Assembly (NCBI RefSeq): GCF_000146165.2
Contig: NC_004347.2
Span: 434,001-498,000, forward strand
Reading direction: 5' to 3'
DNA length: 64,000 nucleotides
From: Shewanella oneidensis MR-1
Lineage (GTDB): Bacteria > Pseudomonadota > Gammaproteobacteria > Enterobacterales > Shewanellaceae
A model generated the notes under the pieces. The model was given only the letters and a program-made list of their open reading frames with translations. It was not told the DNA's origin and did not search any database. The position numbers and the translations under genes were made by a program. Below, in pieces: positions 30,978 through 40,721 of the stretch. Numbering within the stretch: the first letter of the stretch is position 1; every line of letters starts with the position of its first letter.

Positions 30978-31003
30978 ATAAACCTCGCATTGGCGAGGTT
31001 TAT
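30978..31003. terminator. Bidirectional terminator
   Basis: AAACCTCG cattgg CGAGGTTT with A/T-rich flanks on both sides. On the minus strand it closes the M60 protease gene whose stop is at 31031. Confidence 0.85.
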
Positions 31004-31030
31004 TAGTTTTTATATTTAAATTTCAATGCC

Positions 31031-34000
31031 TTAAGGTTTTGCGCATTGGCTGGGTGAGCCTGTGCCTTTCCAAAGTGTGCTGCTATCGCTCAGTGACAGT
31101 GGGATAAAGGTTAAGCCTTGGCTCATGTTGGCGGGGGGCAAATCGGTTTCGAGCTCATACATGCCCATAGGCATAGTACCGAGTGTGGCGTTTGCCGTGA
31201 CTTGCGCTGCAGCAAGGCTGGAGTAACGCAGCCCCAGCATGTCGAAATAGCTGCGCCAATCTTTACCTGTGAGTTTACTTAAGGAAACCAGCATAAAGTC
31301 ATTGCCCGGAATATCTCTGACGCTTTTACCACCGTAGACGCTGTGGCTATCGAAGGGGAATAAGTCAAAACCGAGTTTGCTGCGGTTTGCCTCCCAGTCG
31401 CTGGCGTTATTGGCGTATTTACCAAAAATACGGCTGTGCTGATACAACAAGGTGAAAAGATTAAAACCATTATTTAAGGTAGTGCCGTCACTTAATGTCA
31501 TGCCATGGGCCTTAAGTGCCATTTGGATGTAAAACGCCATGCGATAGCCGTTATGCACAGCATAGGCATTGCTGGCCCAAGGCGCGGTATATCGGTCTTC
31601 GCCGATATCGAGCACTTTACAGTTGGCACCAAAGACTACGCGTTTGCCACTGGTATCCGTCGTGCCTGCAGCATCGGACATAAACACATAGAAGAGATCT
31701 TTGTGATTCATATGGCCATCATTGATGGTGTTGGTATTACCATCACGCAGATAGTGAGTTTTCCACTTCACCACATAGGGGAAGATATTGTTGGAGTTTT
31801 CACCCGCGCGGCTGCCATAGCCAGTCCAATTGTCACTATTGGCAGCGGTGGCATATTGCACATTGAGGCGATTGGTTTGCAGATTATGCCCTAGCTCGTG
31901 GTTATCACCCCAACCTGTCGGTGAAATATTCCAAGCTGCATCCCAAGGGTTACCGCTACAGCCCGAGCCGCAGTGGGCATTTTGGTCATAGTTAGCATGT
32001 TGGATAATCGTGCGAGTGTGCAGACTGGCATCGATGCAATCTTGCCCAAACAGTGCCTGACAGCTTGAGAGCACATCGGCGGGTAACGACTCAGTTAAGC
32101 TTTTACCTTGGATCTTAAGTCCCGCTAAGGTGTAAACACTGTTGATATGGTCATCGACAATACTTTTAAGCAGTGCATTTACATCGGGCACATTACCGCC
32201 AATGGCATTCATAAAACGGTCGCGGCGTAAATGCTGCTCGGCGCCATCGGTGCGCAGATCTACATGGGGCAGCTCGGTATTTTGGATTTTGTCATTGAAG
32301 GCAGTGATTTCAGTAGGATTGGAGAAATCCATGATACTTGGATGTTTAGCCACATTCTGTGCATTGACATCGATACTGAGGGCTCCCTCGCCACCACTGA
32401 TATAGAGGTAAATCGGGCCACCATAGGGTGTTGAAAACTCAATGCTTTGTCCTTTAGCGAGTTTAATGCGTTGCTGTGCTAACTCTAGCGGCGCGCGATA
32501 AACCTTTTGCTCAAAGGCGCGGTTGGTATTACGTCTATGATAATTGAGCTTAATTTCCACGTTGGCATTGGTGTTATCCAAACGACTGAATTTGATGGTT
32601 TGTCCCGGCAAGGCGTACCAACCTGTGCTCGTCCATTGACCCGAGTAAGGCACTGTGATGGTTTTGCGCTCTGATACTGTGGCCGGATAAGCGTAGTGAG
32701 CATTCGTGCCTTTACTTAGATTTGCCTTGTCGGTGACGTATTCCCCTAAATCGGCTTGGGCAAGGTTATGGGCGCGGGCGTAGCTCACAGTCCAATCGGC
32801 AAATAGCGCCTGCTGCCATTGAGTGAACTCGCTGTAGGCGATGGGATAGTCAATTTCGCTGCGGTATTTATCGGCGAGCAGTAACCCAGCCTTCATTAAT
32901 GGGAAGTTAGTGCGACTAAACACATCAATACCATTGCTATCTAAGGTTTCAGCGCTGCTACGGTACCAGTCTGCGCCTGCTTTAAAGGCCTCAACAAAGG
33001 CGCCGCTATTACAGCTTAAGTAATTGCCTGTGCAGTCATTTAATACTTGCGTGTCAAAGCGCTGCTCCCGCAGATTCGTCAGCAGTTTCTTAACATCTTC
33101 AAGGGCTTTATCTTCAGCAAGAATGGTGCTCACGCTCAGATTGTCGGCATTGAGTTTGGACCAATAGTTGCCCGCGGTGGAGAGCCCCATTTCAAGGTAA
33201 AGGGTTGAGAGCATTGGGCTTTGTTCGCGTCGATAATTTGAGAGTAGCAGGGGAATACCCGCAGCCTTGGCTTTGGCTATCGCCGCTTTCACCCCAGCGT
33301 AACCTAAACCGTCGCGGTCAATATCACTGATAACAATTAAATCTGGCTTTTGGTTATCAATACAGCTGGCAAGGGCGCTGTAGTCACAGCTATTGGCGGT
33401 ATTGATACTGTGGGCATTGGGGTAATGGGTGGTCAGCCAAGTGCGGATCCCTTCGTTATGGGGGAAATACCAACTGTCGGCACGACTCGGCATTTGTGCC
33501 GTGACTATGCTGAGGCCATCGCGTTGATCGTTACCTTGGGTTAGCCAGGAAATAAGATTTTTCAGCAACGTAACTGTTTGAGCTGAGGTGTTAACGCTAA
33601 ACAAGTTGCCACCCATAGCGGCATAGCGTTGTCCCTGTTGCTCGCCCGCCATCACTAGGCCGCGAACGACACTGGCGCCACTGCCATCCACATTTGATGG
33701 CAGTAGGGTAAAAGTGTTTTCCGGCATAAAGCTCGAAAAGGTAATGGAGTCGTGGGTCGGATGCCAGCTAATACTGCTACCTACACCTTGATAGAGCTGG
33801 GTGATTTGCGCTTTACGTACCGCATCAATGCTTGCCAGTTTAGCGGTACTGAAGTCAATCAGCTCAATGGCGCTGGCAAGGCTATGATCTTGATGCCGAA
33901 TGGCATTTTCAGCATTGCTGATAAAGGCTGGGGTAATAGTGCAATCTGCAGTCATTGCAGCCGTGCTGAAAGTTAACTCGGTTAATGAGCCGCCACAGCC

Positions 34001-34252
34001 GCTAATATTATCCAGTACAAAGCCCGCGTCCGCTTGAACACTAAAGCTGGCTCTTTTGCCCGAATCGACTTTTTGGCTTGCGGGAGTGAGCTTGCCACCC
34101 GCTACCAGACTCGCGCTGGCAGTATATTGGGTCACTGTCGGAGGCGGAACCGGTGGTGGTGTGGGTGGTGTTGTGGTGCCCGTATCCTCAGATCCGCCCC
34201 CACACCCGCCAATCAGTAAGGCGATGGCGGCAGATATCAGTCTAATCTCCAT
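31031..34252 (-). CDS. AcfD/SslE-like M60 metalloprotease lipoprotein
   Basis: 1073-residue surface lipoprotein: signal ending LIGGC, followed by a Gly-rich and Pro/Thr-rich linker (GGGSEDTG, PPTPPPVPPP). The C-terminal half carries a peptidase M60 (enhancin-like) zinc site HELGH at 785-789, followed 28 residues later by Glu in RAGEN, fitting HEXXH-X(8-28)-E. SslE and AcfD proteins degrade mucin-type glycoproteins and leave by type II secretion. A comparable role on host or environmental glycoproteins is an inference. An N-terminal CGGSLTELTF / ADCTI repeat-like domain is typical of Shewanella and Vibrio exported proteins. Monocistronic. Confidence 0.87.
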   Translation of the reverse strand: MEIRLISAAIALLIGGCGGGSEDTGTTTPPTPPPVPPPTVTQYTASASLVAGGKLTPASQKVDSGKRASFSVQADAGFVLDNISGCGGSLTELTFSTAAMTADCTITPAFISNAENAIRHQDHSLASAIELIDFSTAKLASIDAVRKAQITQLYQGVGSSISWHPTHDSITFSSFMPENTFTLLPSNVDGSGASVVRGLVMAGEQQGQRYAAMGGNLFSVNTSAQTVTLLKNLISWLTQGNDQRDGLSIVTAQMPSRADSWYFPHNEGIRTWLTTHYPNAHSINTANSCDYSALASCIDNQKPDLIVISDIDRDGLGYAGVKAAIAKAKAAGIPLLLSNYRREQSPMLSTLYLEMGLSTAGNYWSKLNADNLSVSTILAEDKALEDVKKLLTNLREQRFDTQVLNDCTGNYLSCNSGAFVEAFKAGADWYRSSAETLDSNGIDVFSRTNFPLMKAGLLLADKYRSEIDYPIAYSEFTQWQQALFADWTVSYARAHNLAQADLGEYVTDKANLSKGTNAHYAYPATVSERKTITVPYSGQWTSTGWYALPGQTIKFSRLDNTNANVEIKLNYHRRNTNRAFEQKVYRAPLELAQQRIKLAKGQSIEFSTPYGGPIYLYISGGEGALSIDVNAQNVAKHPSIMDFSNPTEITAFNDKIQNTELPHVDLRTDGAEQHLRRDRFMNAIGGNVPDVNALLKSIVDDHINSVYTLAGLKIQGKSLTESLPADVLSSCQALFGQDCIDASLHTRTIIQHANYDQNAHCGSGCSGNPWDAAWNISPTGWGDNHELGHNLQTNRLNVQYATAANSDNWTGYGSRAGENSNNIFPYVVKWKTHYLRDGNTNTINDGHMNHKDLFYVFMSDAAGTTDTSGKRVVFGANCKVLDIGEDRYTAPWASNAYAVHNGYRMAFYIQMALKAHGMTLSDGTTLNNGFNLFTLLYQHSRIFGKYANNASDWEANRSKLGFDLFPFDSHSVYGGKSVRDIPGNDFMLVSLSKLTGKDWRSYFDMLGLRYSSLAAAQVTANATLGTMPMGMYELETDLPPANMSQGLTFIPLSLSDSSTLWKGTGSPSQCAKP

Positions 34253-34389
34253 AGGGAGTCCTTAATCTTTTAGATAATTAACAATTATGCAGCATTGTAT
34301 CGGAATAATGTGGGCTAAAGTAGAATTTATTCAAATAAAAACTATTTAAATCATCATCTTATTTTTGGCGATCGTCAAAATAAAGGCAT

Positions 34390-34413
34390 AAAAAAACCGG
34401 CAGAAAGCCGGTT
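34390..34413 (-). terminator. Terminator after purD
   Basis: On the minus strand AACCGGC tttct GCCGGTTTTTTT, 17 bases past the purD stop. Ends the purH-purD operon. Confidence 0.92.
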
Positions 34414-34430
34414 CTTCGCAGGATTAATAC

Positions 34431-35729
34431 TTAGCCCTGTTGTTCACGGGCGATGGCGCGATAGCCAATATCTGTACGGAAGTACACATCATCCCAGTGG
34501 ATTTCATCAACCAGTTGATACGCGGCTTTTTGTGCTTCGGTCACTGTGTTCCCTAAGGCTGTAGCGCATAACACGCGGCCGCCATTAGTGACTACATGTC
34601 CGCCTTTCATTTCGGTACCGGCGTGGAAGACCTTGGCATCGTGATTACCTAAGCTGAGGCCGTCAATCACATCGCCTTTGCGATACTCATCTGGATAACC
34701 GCCTGCGGCCAGCACTACGCCAACTGCGGCGCGCTCGTCGTACTCAGCGGTGACTTTATCCAGCTCGCCGCGGGTTGCTGCTAAACAGAGTTCAACTAAG
34801 TCTGATTTTAAGCGCATCATAATAGGTTGGGTTTCTGGATCGCCAAAACGGCAGTTGTATTCCAGTACCTTAGCGCTGCCGTCTGGTGCGATCATCAGAC
34901 CCGCATACAGGAAGCCTGTGTAAACATTGCCTTCGGCAGCCATACCATCCACTGTTGGGCGGATAACATTGGCAATTGTCCAATCGTGTACGCTTTGGGT
35001 AACGACTGGCGCAGGGGAGTAAGCGCCCATGCCGCCGGTGTTTGGACCGTGGTCGGCGTTATCGCGGGCTTTATGGTCTTGGCTAGTCGCCATGGCAAGG
35101 ATATTTTTACCATCGACCATCACGATAAAGCTGGCTTCTTCGCCCTTGAGGAATTCTTCAATGACGACGCGTGAACCAGCATCACCAAACTTATTACCGG
35201 CGAGCATATCATCAATTGCCGCATCCGCTTCTGCTTGATCTTGGGCGATGATCACGCCTTTACCCGCCGCTAAACCGTCGGCCTTGATCACTACTGGATA
35301 GCCAGTAGTTGCGGTTAATTCACGCACGAAGGCTTTGGCATCGCTAATCTCGGTACAGTTTTTATAACCTGCGGTGGGGATATTGTGGCGGGCTAAAAAG
35401 TCTTTGGTAAAGGCCTTAGAGCCTTCGAGCTGCGCCGCCGCCTTGGTTGGACCAAAAATGGGTAAGCCTGCAGCGTTAAAGGCATCCACTACGCCTAATA
35501 CCAGCGGCGCTTCAGGGCCGACGATAGTGAGTTCTATTTGATTAATTTTTGCAAAATCGATTAGCGCAGGAATATCCGTCGCGCTGATGTCGACGTTTTC
35601 GATGTTGGGTTCAAGGGCTGTGCCCGCATTGCCCGGTGCAACATAGACTGTGTCTACCTGAGCCGACTGAGCCGCTTTCCACGCTAGGGCATGTTCGCGG
35701 CCGCCGCCACCAATAACTAATACTTTCAT
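34431..35729 (-). CDS. purD: Phosphoribosylamine-glycine ligase
   Basis: Second step of purine synthesis: joins phosphoribosylamine and glycine using ATP to give GAR. 432 residues, ATP-grasp fold. Visible: [14 protein letters not shown] at the start, [25 protein letters not shown] (ATP binding) and the GARS signature beginning RFGDPETQP. Cytosolic. It lies 62 bases downstream of purH on the same strand, the same pairing as purHD in E. coli. The short gap holds a CTAG palindrome. Confidence 0.97.
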   Translation of the reverse strand: MKVLVIGGGGREHALAWKAAQSAQVDTVYVAPGNAGTALEPNIENVDISATDIPALIDFAKINQIELTIVGPEAPLVLGVVDAFNAAGLPIFGPTKAAAQLEGSKAFTKDFLARHNIPTAGYKNCTEISDAKAFVRELTATTGYPVVIKADGLAAGKGVIIAQDQAEADAAIDDMLAGNKFGDAGSRVVIEEFLKGEEASFIVMVDGKNILAMATSQDHKARDNADHGPNTGGMGAYSPAPVVTQSVHDWTIANVIRPTVDGMAAEGNVYTGFLYAGLMIAPDGSAKVLEYNCRFGDPETQPIMMRLKSDLVELCLAATRGELDKVTAEYDERAAVGVVLAAGGYPDEYRKGDVIDGLSLGNHDAKVFHAGTEMKGGHVVTNGGRVLCATALGNTVTEAQKAAYQLVDEIHWDDVYFRTDIGYRAIAREQQG

Positions 35730-35759
35730 TGTAAAGCTCCCATGAATCGAAATAGATAA

Positions 35760-35786
35760 GGCCCTAGAATCTAGAATCTAGGGCCT
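35760..35786. repeat. CTAG palindrome between purH and purD
   Basis: GGCCCTAGA / TCTAGGGCC arms around an 8-base centre, made of the same CTAG heptamers found in the nadC-pdhR gaps. In the purHD transcript it would form a hairpin between the two genes. Confidence 0.75.
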
Positions 35787-35791
35787 AGTGA

Positions 35792-37423
35792 TCAGTGACG
35801 GAAGTGGCGCATGCCAGTCATCACCATGGCCATGCCGTGCTCGTCGGCCGCTGCGATGATTTCCGCATCGCGCATTGAGCCACCTGGCTGGATGATGCAG
35901 CTGATGCCTGCTGCCGCTGCGGCATCAATACCATCGCGGAAGGGGAAAAACGCATCGGAGGCCATCACAGAGTTCACCACTTCTAAACCTTCATCGGCAG
36001 CCTTGATACCGGCGATCTTGGCGCTGTAGACACGGCTCATTTGGCCAGCGCCGACACCGATTGTCATGCCGTCTTTAGCGTAAACAATGGCGTTAGATTT
36101 AACGAATTTAGCCACTTTCCAGCAGAACATTAAATCTTTGAGTTCGCTTTCTGTGGGTTGACGCTTAGTCACCACTTTAATGTCGTCTAAACCAACCATG
36201 CCTTGGTCGCGATCTTGCACCAGCAGACCACCGTTTACGCGCTTGTAGTCTAAGGTTTGGGTCTTAGTATTCCACTGGCCACACTCTAATAGACGCACGT
36301 TAGTTTTCTTAGCCACCACATCGCGGGCACCTTGGCTCACAACTGGCGCGATGATCACTTCAACGAATTGACGCTCAACGATAGCGCTGGCGGTGGCCGC
36401 ATCTAATTCGCCGTTGAAGGCGATAATGCCGCCAAAGGCTGAGGTTGGGTCAGTTTGATAGGCGCGGTTGTAGGCATCGAGTAAGTCTTTACCCAGTGCT
36501 ACGCCACATGGGTTAGCGTGTTTAACGATAACGCAAGCTGGCTCACTGAACTCTTTAACGCACTCAAGGGCGGCATCGGTATCGGCGATATTGTTGTAAG
36601 ACAATGCCTTACCTTGCAGCTGAACGGCAGTGGCTACTGAAGCTTCATCGATCTTAGTGTCGACATAGAAAGCCGCCGCTTGATGGCTGTTTTCACCGTA
36701 ACGCAGATCTTGCTTCTTCACTAATTGGGTGTTGAAGGTGCGTGGGAACTTTGAGCCTTCAACGGATAGGGAATCTTGGAAGCATTCATCAGTGCTATGC
36801 GCTGGAACCCTATGCATTGGAACCATAGTGCCGAAGTAGTTGGCGATCATACCATCGTAACCGGCAGTGTGTTCGAAGGCGGCAATCGCTAAATCAAAAC
36901 GGGTTGCATGAGTTGTACTGCCATTGTTGACGGCCATTTCAGCTAAGACGCGATTGTAATCAGCAGCATTCACCACGATAGTCACATCTTTATGGTTTTT
37001 CGCCGCAGCGCGAACCATTGTTGGACCACCGATATCGATGTTTTCAATTGCATCTTCTAAGGTGCAACCGGCTTTTGCGACAGTATCGGCAAAGGGGTAG
37101 AGGTTAACTGCAACCAGATCAATTGCATTGATATTGTTGGCAGCCATGACATTTTCATCAAGACCACGACGAGCCAGAATACCACCATGCACTTTAGGAT
37201 GCAGAGTTTTAACGCGACCATCCATGATCTCAGGGTGTCCTGTATAGTCAGATACTTCGATAACAGGTACACCGTTATCCGCTAACAGGCGAGCGGTGCC
37301 GCCAGTTGATAGCAGTTCAACGCCTTGGGCGTGTAATGCTTTGGCGAACTCGAGAATTCCGGTTTTATCTGAAACGCTTAACAGCGCGCGACGAATGGGT
37401 CTGGCATGATTTGCAACAGTCAT
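35792..37423 (-). CDS. purH: Bifunctional AICAR transformylase / IMP cyclohydrolase
   Basis: Last two steps of purine synthesis: formylates AICAR, then closes the ring to IMP. 543 residues, about 14 longer than the E. coli enzyme. The N-terminal IMP cyclohydrolase domain has [35 protein letters not shown] and the [15 protein letters not shown] stretch. The C-terminal AICAR Tfase has the Lys-His pair in [12 protein letters not shown] and [10 protein letters not shown]. The extra length is partly an insert near residues 205-225, where a 15-base in-frame tandem duplication gives [10 protein letters not shown]. First gene of the purH-purD operon. Confidence 0.97.
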   Translation of the reverse strand: MTVANHARPIRRALLSVSDKTGILEFAKALHAQGVELLSTGGTARLLADNGVPVIEVSDYTGHPEIMDGRVKTLHPKVHGGILARRGLDENVMAANNINAIDLVAVNLYPFADTVAKAGCTLEDAIENIDIGGPTMVRAAAKNHKDVTIVVNAADYNRVLAEMAVNNGSTTHATRFDLAIAAFEHTAGYDGMIANYFGTMVPMHRVPAHSTDECFQDSLSVEGSKFPRTFNTQLVKKQDLRYGENSHQAAAFYVDTKIDEASVATAVQLQGKALSYNNIADTDAALECVKEFSEPACVIVKHANPCGVALGKDLLDAYNRAYQTDPTSAFGGIIAFNGELDAATASAIVERQFVEVIIAPVVSQGARDVVAKKTNVRLLECGQWNTKTQTLDYKRVNGGLLVQDRDQGMVGLDDIKVVTKRQPTESELKDLMFCWKVAKFVKSNAIVYAKDGMTIGVGAGQMSRVYSAKIAGIKAADEGLEVVNSVMASDAFFPFRDGIDAAAAAGISCIIQPGGSMRDAEIIAAADEHGMAMVMTGMRHFRH

Positions 37424-37464
37424 TTGGGTACAGGGTCCAGTTATTTTAGTTTCAAGGATCTTTC

Positions 37465-37499
37465 GGAAAACAGAACAACTTCAATCGGTTCTGCTTTCC
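37465..37499 (-). promoter_or_regulatory. Stem-loop in the purH leader
   Basis: 12-base stem (GGAAAGCAGAAC / GTTCTGTTTTCC with one G-U) and an 11-base loop, ending 42 bases before the purH start. No T run follows, so it is not a terminator. No PurR box was found in the leader. Confidence 0.45.
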
Positions 37500-37661
37500 A
37501 AAAGCCCCTTGGTCCTACTTATATTTTTTGTCCCAGCGTCAGGCGCGCGTATTCTACCGTAAAACGGGATTTACGGGTGTTTTTTCTGCGCGATTTCACA
37601 ATATTGATATCAGAACAAAGTGCAATGGTTTTTGAGTGCGGTATAAAGTTAAAAATAGCCC

Positions 37662-37693
37662 TTGACCTTGGAGTAGGCTCCAAGGTTTATACT
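37662..37693 (+). promoter_or_regulatory. MerR-type (ZntR) promoter and operator
   Basis: -35 TTGACC and -10 TATACT are 20 bases apart, too long for normal sigma-70 use. The spacer is overlapped by the palindrome ACCTTGGAG-TAGG-CTCCAAGGT (37665-37686). This is the hallmark of MerR-family metal-responsive promoters, where the regulator untwists the spacer on metal binding. It drives zntR itself and the efflux permease. Confidence 0.92.
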
Positions 37694-37758
37694 CGCTCTA
37701 TTATATTGGTTGTCAGTGTTGCTTGAGATGATTCGAGTAAAACTGCAAAGGATTAACT

Positions 37759-38250
37759 ATGTACCGAATTGGTGAGTTAGCCGATTTATGCGAGGTGAAG
37801 GCCGATACCCTCAGATTCTATGAGAAACACGGCCTACTTGCGCCTTCGAGCCGTACCGACTCTGGTTATCGGGTCTATACCGATGCCGACGCGGCGAGGC
37901 TGCGTTTTATTTTGCGGGCGAAGGCCGTGGGTTTTACCTTGAGTGAGATCAGTGAGTTGTTGTCTATCGACCTCGATAAATCCAATTGGGCCTGTGCCGA
38001 TGTCAAGGGTATGGTCGACCTCAAGTTGGCGCAGGTGCAGGCGAAGATTGCCGAGTTACTGCATTTTCAAACCAGTTTGCAGAGTCTGTCGAATGCCTGC
38101 TGTGGCGGGCCTCGTAGCGCCGAACATTGCTCGATTTTAGAGGCGCTGGAGTCGAGTACCGAGCGAGTTCGGTTTGAGCACGACCATGGGCCAGGCTCCC
38201 ATTCAGAGCATGCTCATATTGCTGCAACAGCAGATAAATCAGGGGATTAA
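37759..38250 (+). CDS. zntR: MerR-family Zn/heavy-metal-responsive regulator (ZntR-like)
   Basis: 163-residue metal sensor. Helix-turn-helix MYRIGELADLCEVKADTLRFYEKHGL, wing SGYRVYTDADAARLRF, dimerisation helix, then a metal loop. Cys79, Cys114, Cys115 and Cys124 sit at the numbers known for E. coli ZntR (CC in NACCGG, HCSILEALE). The His119 ligand of E. coli ZntR is Arg here, while His123 is next to Cys124. A His-rich tail (HDHGPGSHSEHAH) is an addition. Its stop overlaps the permease start (TAATG), and the MerR operator upstream predicts autoregulation. Confidence 0.92.
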   Translation: MYRIGELADLCEVKADTLRFYEKHGLLAPSSRTDSGYRVYTDADAARLRFILRAKAVGFTLSEISELLSIDLDKSNWACADVKGMVDLKLAQVQAKIAELLHFQTSLQSLSNACCGGPRSAEHCSILEALESSTERVRFEHDHGPGSHSEHAHIAATADKSGD

Positions 38251-39725
38251 TGATGTTACTGAACAATTTTATCGATCTGTTTTTAGATTCCGCCCCTTGG
38301 CTGTTGCTTGGGTTGGTTTTAGCAGGATTGCTGAAGGTATTTGTGCCCATGGCATGGATGCAAAAACAGCTAGGCGGGCATGGGTTTAAAACCGTGGTCA
38401 AGGCGGCATTATTAGGCGCCCCTTTGCCGCTGTGCTCTTGCGGGGTAATCCCAGCGGCGGTAGGGCTGCGCCGCTCTGGGGCATCGAAAGCGGCAACCAC
38501 CTCCTTTTTAGTCTCCACCCCTGAAACTGGCGTCGATTCGGTGACTGTTTCTTATGTGTTGCTTGGCCCTTTTATGGCAATAGTGCGCCCAATTGCGGCG
38601 ATCACCAGTGCCATTCTTGCGGGCTTATTGGTTGGCCGTGATGATGACGATGGCAAGCCTATGGGTAAGGCTGAAACTCTATCTCAATCAGACAAGGCGT
38701 TAGATAGCAGTGCTCCGGTGGCTTCATGCTGTGCTTCTAAATCTTCGGCGCAACCTGCGATGGTAAAAGCCGAAGCGGTGCAAAGCTGCTGCTCATCGAC
38801 CAAGGTGCCCATGATGACGCCGGTTAAGTCTTCCTGCTGTGGCAGCGATGGTGAGCAAACGCCATCAACCGAGCCGAAAATCAAAATGACCCCTATGGCT
38901 ACGCCGAGCTTAATGGCGGCTTCTTCCAGTGTGATGGCTGGTCAAACGTTTGGGGCTGTGGCTAAGGTGAACCCTGTTAAGAGTGAAAGCGCGGGTTCAT
39001 GTTGTGGCACGCAAACGGCTGAGCTTGAAAAATTGGTGGTAGTGAAAAAAGGCGCCTGCTGCAGCACAAGCTCGCAGGTTGCTGACAAGCCTCAAGGTGA
39101 AAGCTGCTGCGCCTCTACGCAAGATATGGCGACGGAGTTAAAGTCAGAGTCTGTGATTGCACGGGTTGGGATTGGTCTTAAATATGCCGCAACGGATCTG
39201 GTGCGTGATACTACGTTATGGCTGTTGGTGGGCTTATTCTTTGCGGCATTAGTGCAAACTTATGTTCCTGCAGACTTTTTATCCAAATGGGGCGATGGTT
39301 TATTGGCAATGCTGGTGATGGTGCTGGTATCTGTGCCTATGTATATTTGTGCGACGGCATCAACACCGATTGCCGCGGGATTACTGCTCGCTGGGGTCTC
39401 TCCCGGTGCTGTGTTGGTGTTTATGTTGGCGGGGCCTGCAACCAATATCGCGACTTTAGGCGTTGTGACCAAAGAGTTGGGTAAGCGTGCGCTCTATGGT
39501 TATATTGGCGGCGTGATCGGCGTTGCTTTGGCTGCTGGCGCTTTAGTCAATTATTTGGTGACACATTTCGGCTTTGAGGTGATGCCACAAATCGGTGAAC
39601 AACACCAAATGTTGCCTGAGTGGTTAGTGGCAAGCTCGGGCATCGTCCTTGCACTGTTAATGGCGAAAGCGGTATTTGAAAAGATCCCCCGCAGTTGGTT
39701 ACGCCGCAGCGATTGTTGCTCATAG
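38250..39725 (+). CDS. Cu/Zn efflux permease with Cys-pair-rich loop (SO_0444 family)
   Basis: 491-residue inner-membrane permease of the DUF318/ArsP-like type. Two membrane halves (about 5-130 and 305-480), each with conserved Cys: CSCG at 62-65 and YICATASTP in the second half. They are joined by a long cytoplasmic loop (about 131-300) holding six CC pairs (160-161, 180-181, 196-197, 251-252, 270-271, 286-287) and a Met-rich stretch (188-229); another CC ends the protein. This looks like a metal-collecting segment feeding export. Translationally coupled to zntR. Confidence 0.9.
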   Translation: MMLLNNFIDLFLDSAPWLLLGLVLAGLLKVFVPMAWMQKQLGGHGFKTVVKAALLGAPLPLCSCGVIPAAVGLRRSGASKAATTSFLVSTPETGVDSVTVSYVLLGPFMAIVRPIAAITSAILAGLLVGRDDDDGKPMGKAETLSQSDKALDSSAPVASCCASKSSAQPAMVKAEAVQSCCSSTKVPMMTPVKSSCCGSDGEQTPSTEPKIKMTPMATPSLMAASSSVMAGQTFGAVAKVNPVKSESAGSCCGTQTAELEKLVVVKKGACCSTSSQVADKPQGESCCASTQDMATELKSESVIARVGIGLKYAATDLVRDTTLWLLVGLFFAALVQTYVPADFLSKWGDGLLAMLVMVLVSVPMYICATASTPIAAGLLLAGVSPGAVLVFMLAGPATNIATLGVVTKELGKRALYGYIGGVIGVALAAGALVNYLVTHFGFEVMPQIGEQHQMLPEWLVASSGIVLALLMAKAVFEKIPRSWLRRSDCCS

Positions 39726-39740
39726 TCATAAGAGCAAATC

Positions 39741-39771
39741 AAAATCCCCAGCAATGACTGGGGATTTTTTA
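39741..39771 (+). terminator. Terminator after the zntR operon
   Basis: AAAATCCCCAG caatga CTGGGGATTTTTT, 16 bases after the permease stop. Flanking A and T runs also allow use from the convergent SPFH gene. Confidence 0.9.
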
Positions 39772-39830
39772 TGCAGCAACAGTAAATTGTGTTGCTCACA
39801 GGGAATCGCTAACTTGCTATTTCAAGCGGT

Positions 39831-40721
39831 TTATTCATTCGACTTCTTGGCGTCGATAAAGGGCAGTGTGCCTGTTGGTAAGACGGTAGTCGGCAGTTTG
39901 CCATCCCACTTCTCGGCCTTGGTCAATTCGACGAGATTCTGGTTTTGTGCCAAAGCCTCGGCGCGGCTCTTAATGGCCGAGGCTTCAGCATCCCCTTTGA
40001 TACGGATACTTTCGGCTTCGGCTTTCGCGCGGGCGAGTTGCGAGTCGGCTTCGGCTTGTGCTTGGGTGACAACGATTTGCGCGCTGACTCTTTCTTTCTC
40101 TAGATTTTGCAATTGGGTTTGCACTTCAACTTCTGCGCGCATTCTGTCTTCAACGGATTTCTCGTAGGCGTTCGAAAAGTCGACATTTTCAATCTGTACT
40201 GAGGTGATCTCGATAGGCCCTTTCACCGATTGGGTAATTGCGTTGGTAACATCGATACCAAATTTGACCCGCTCCTGCACCACCGAAATCGCGGTGTATT
40301 TACCAAAAATATTCTCTACTTGCGTTGGCACTTGGCGGTCGAGCAAGCGAGCCACCATGGCATCGATACTTTTGAAGTTGGCATAGACTTCTTCGACCCG
40401 ATCCGGCGGTACACTAAAGGTCACAGAGGCATTGAGTGTCGCGGGTTGTTGGTCGCGGCTGTAAGCTTGTAATGAACTGTAGCCTGTGGTGTGGGTTTGG
40501 GTCGAAATCTTCACCACGGTATCAAACAATGGCATTTTAAACCCAAGGCCTGGCTCCGCGGTGCCAATGATTTTACCGTTACGCAAAATAACCCCTCGCT
40601 CGCCTTGGTCAACCGTATACCAACTGCCAAAGAGCGAGATGAATAGGGTTAATAAAATCACTAAAGGGATGATTTTAGTAAGACCGAAAGAGCTCGGCAG
40701 GTTGAGTTCATTTTTTATCAT
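39831..40721 (-). CDS. SPFH/band 7 (prohibitin-like) membrane protein
   Basis: 296 residues: one N-terminal membrane helix (about 16-34), the SPFH domain (about 35-200; VDQGERGVILRNGKI near its start), then a charged Ala/Glu/Gln-rich coiled coil (about 190-275; VVTQAQAEADSQLARAKAEA). Resembles HflC/HflK/prohibitin proteins that form large ring scaffolds in the inner membrane and modulate proteases. No FtsH or NfeD-like partner is adjacent. Monocistronic, convergent with the zinc operon. Confidence 0.92.
   Translation of the reverse strand: MIKNELNLPSSFGLTKIIPLVILLTLFISLFGSWYTVDQGERGVILRNGKIIGTAEPGLGFKMPLFDTVVKISTQTHTTGYSSLQAYSRDQQPATLNASVTFSVPPDRVEEVYANFKSIDAMVARLLDRQVPTQVENIFGKYTAISVVQERVKFGIDVTNAITQSVKGPIEITSVQIENVDFSNAYEKSVEDRMRAEVEVQTQLQNLEKERVSAQIVVTQAQAEADSQLARAKAEAESIRIKGDAEASAIKSRAEALAQNQNLVELTKAEKWDGKLPTTVLPTGTLPFIDAKKSNE

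Noticed and set aside
38021..38518. 165-codon minus-strand ORF across zntR and the permease start
   Set aside because: Overlaps two well-supported genes and has no expression signals.
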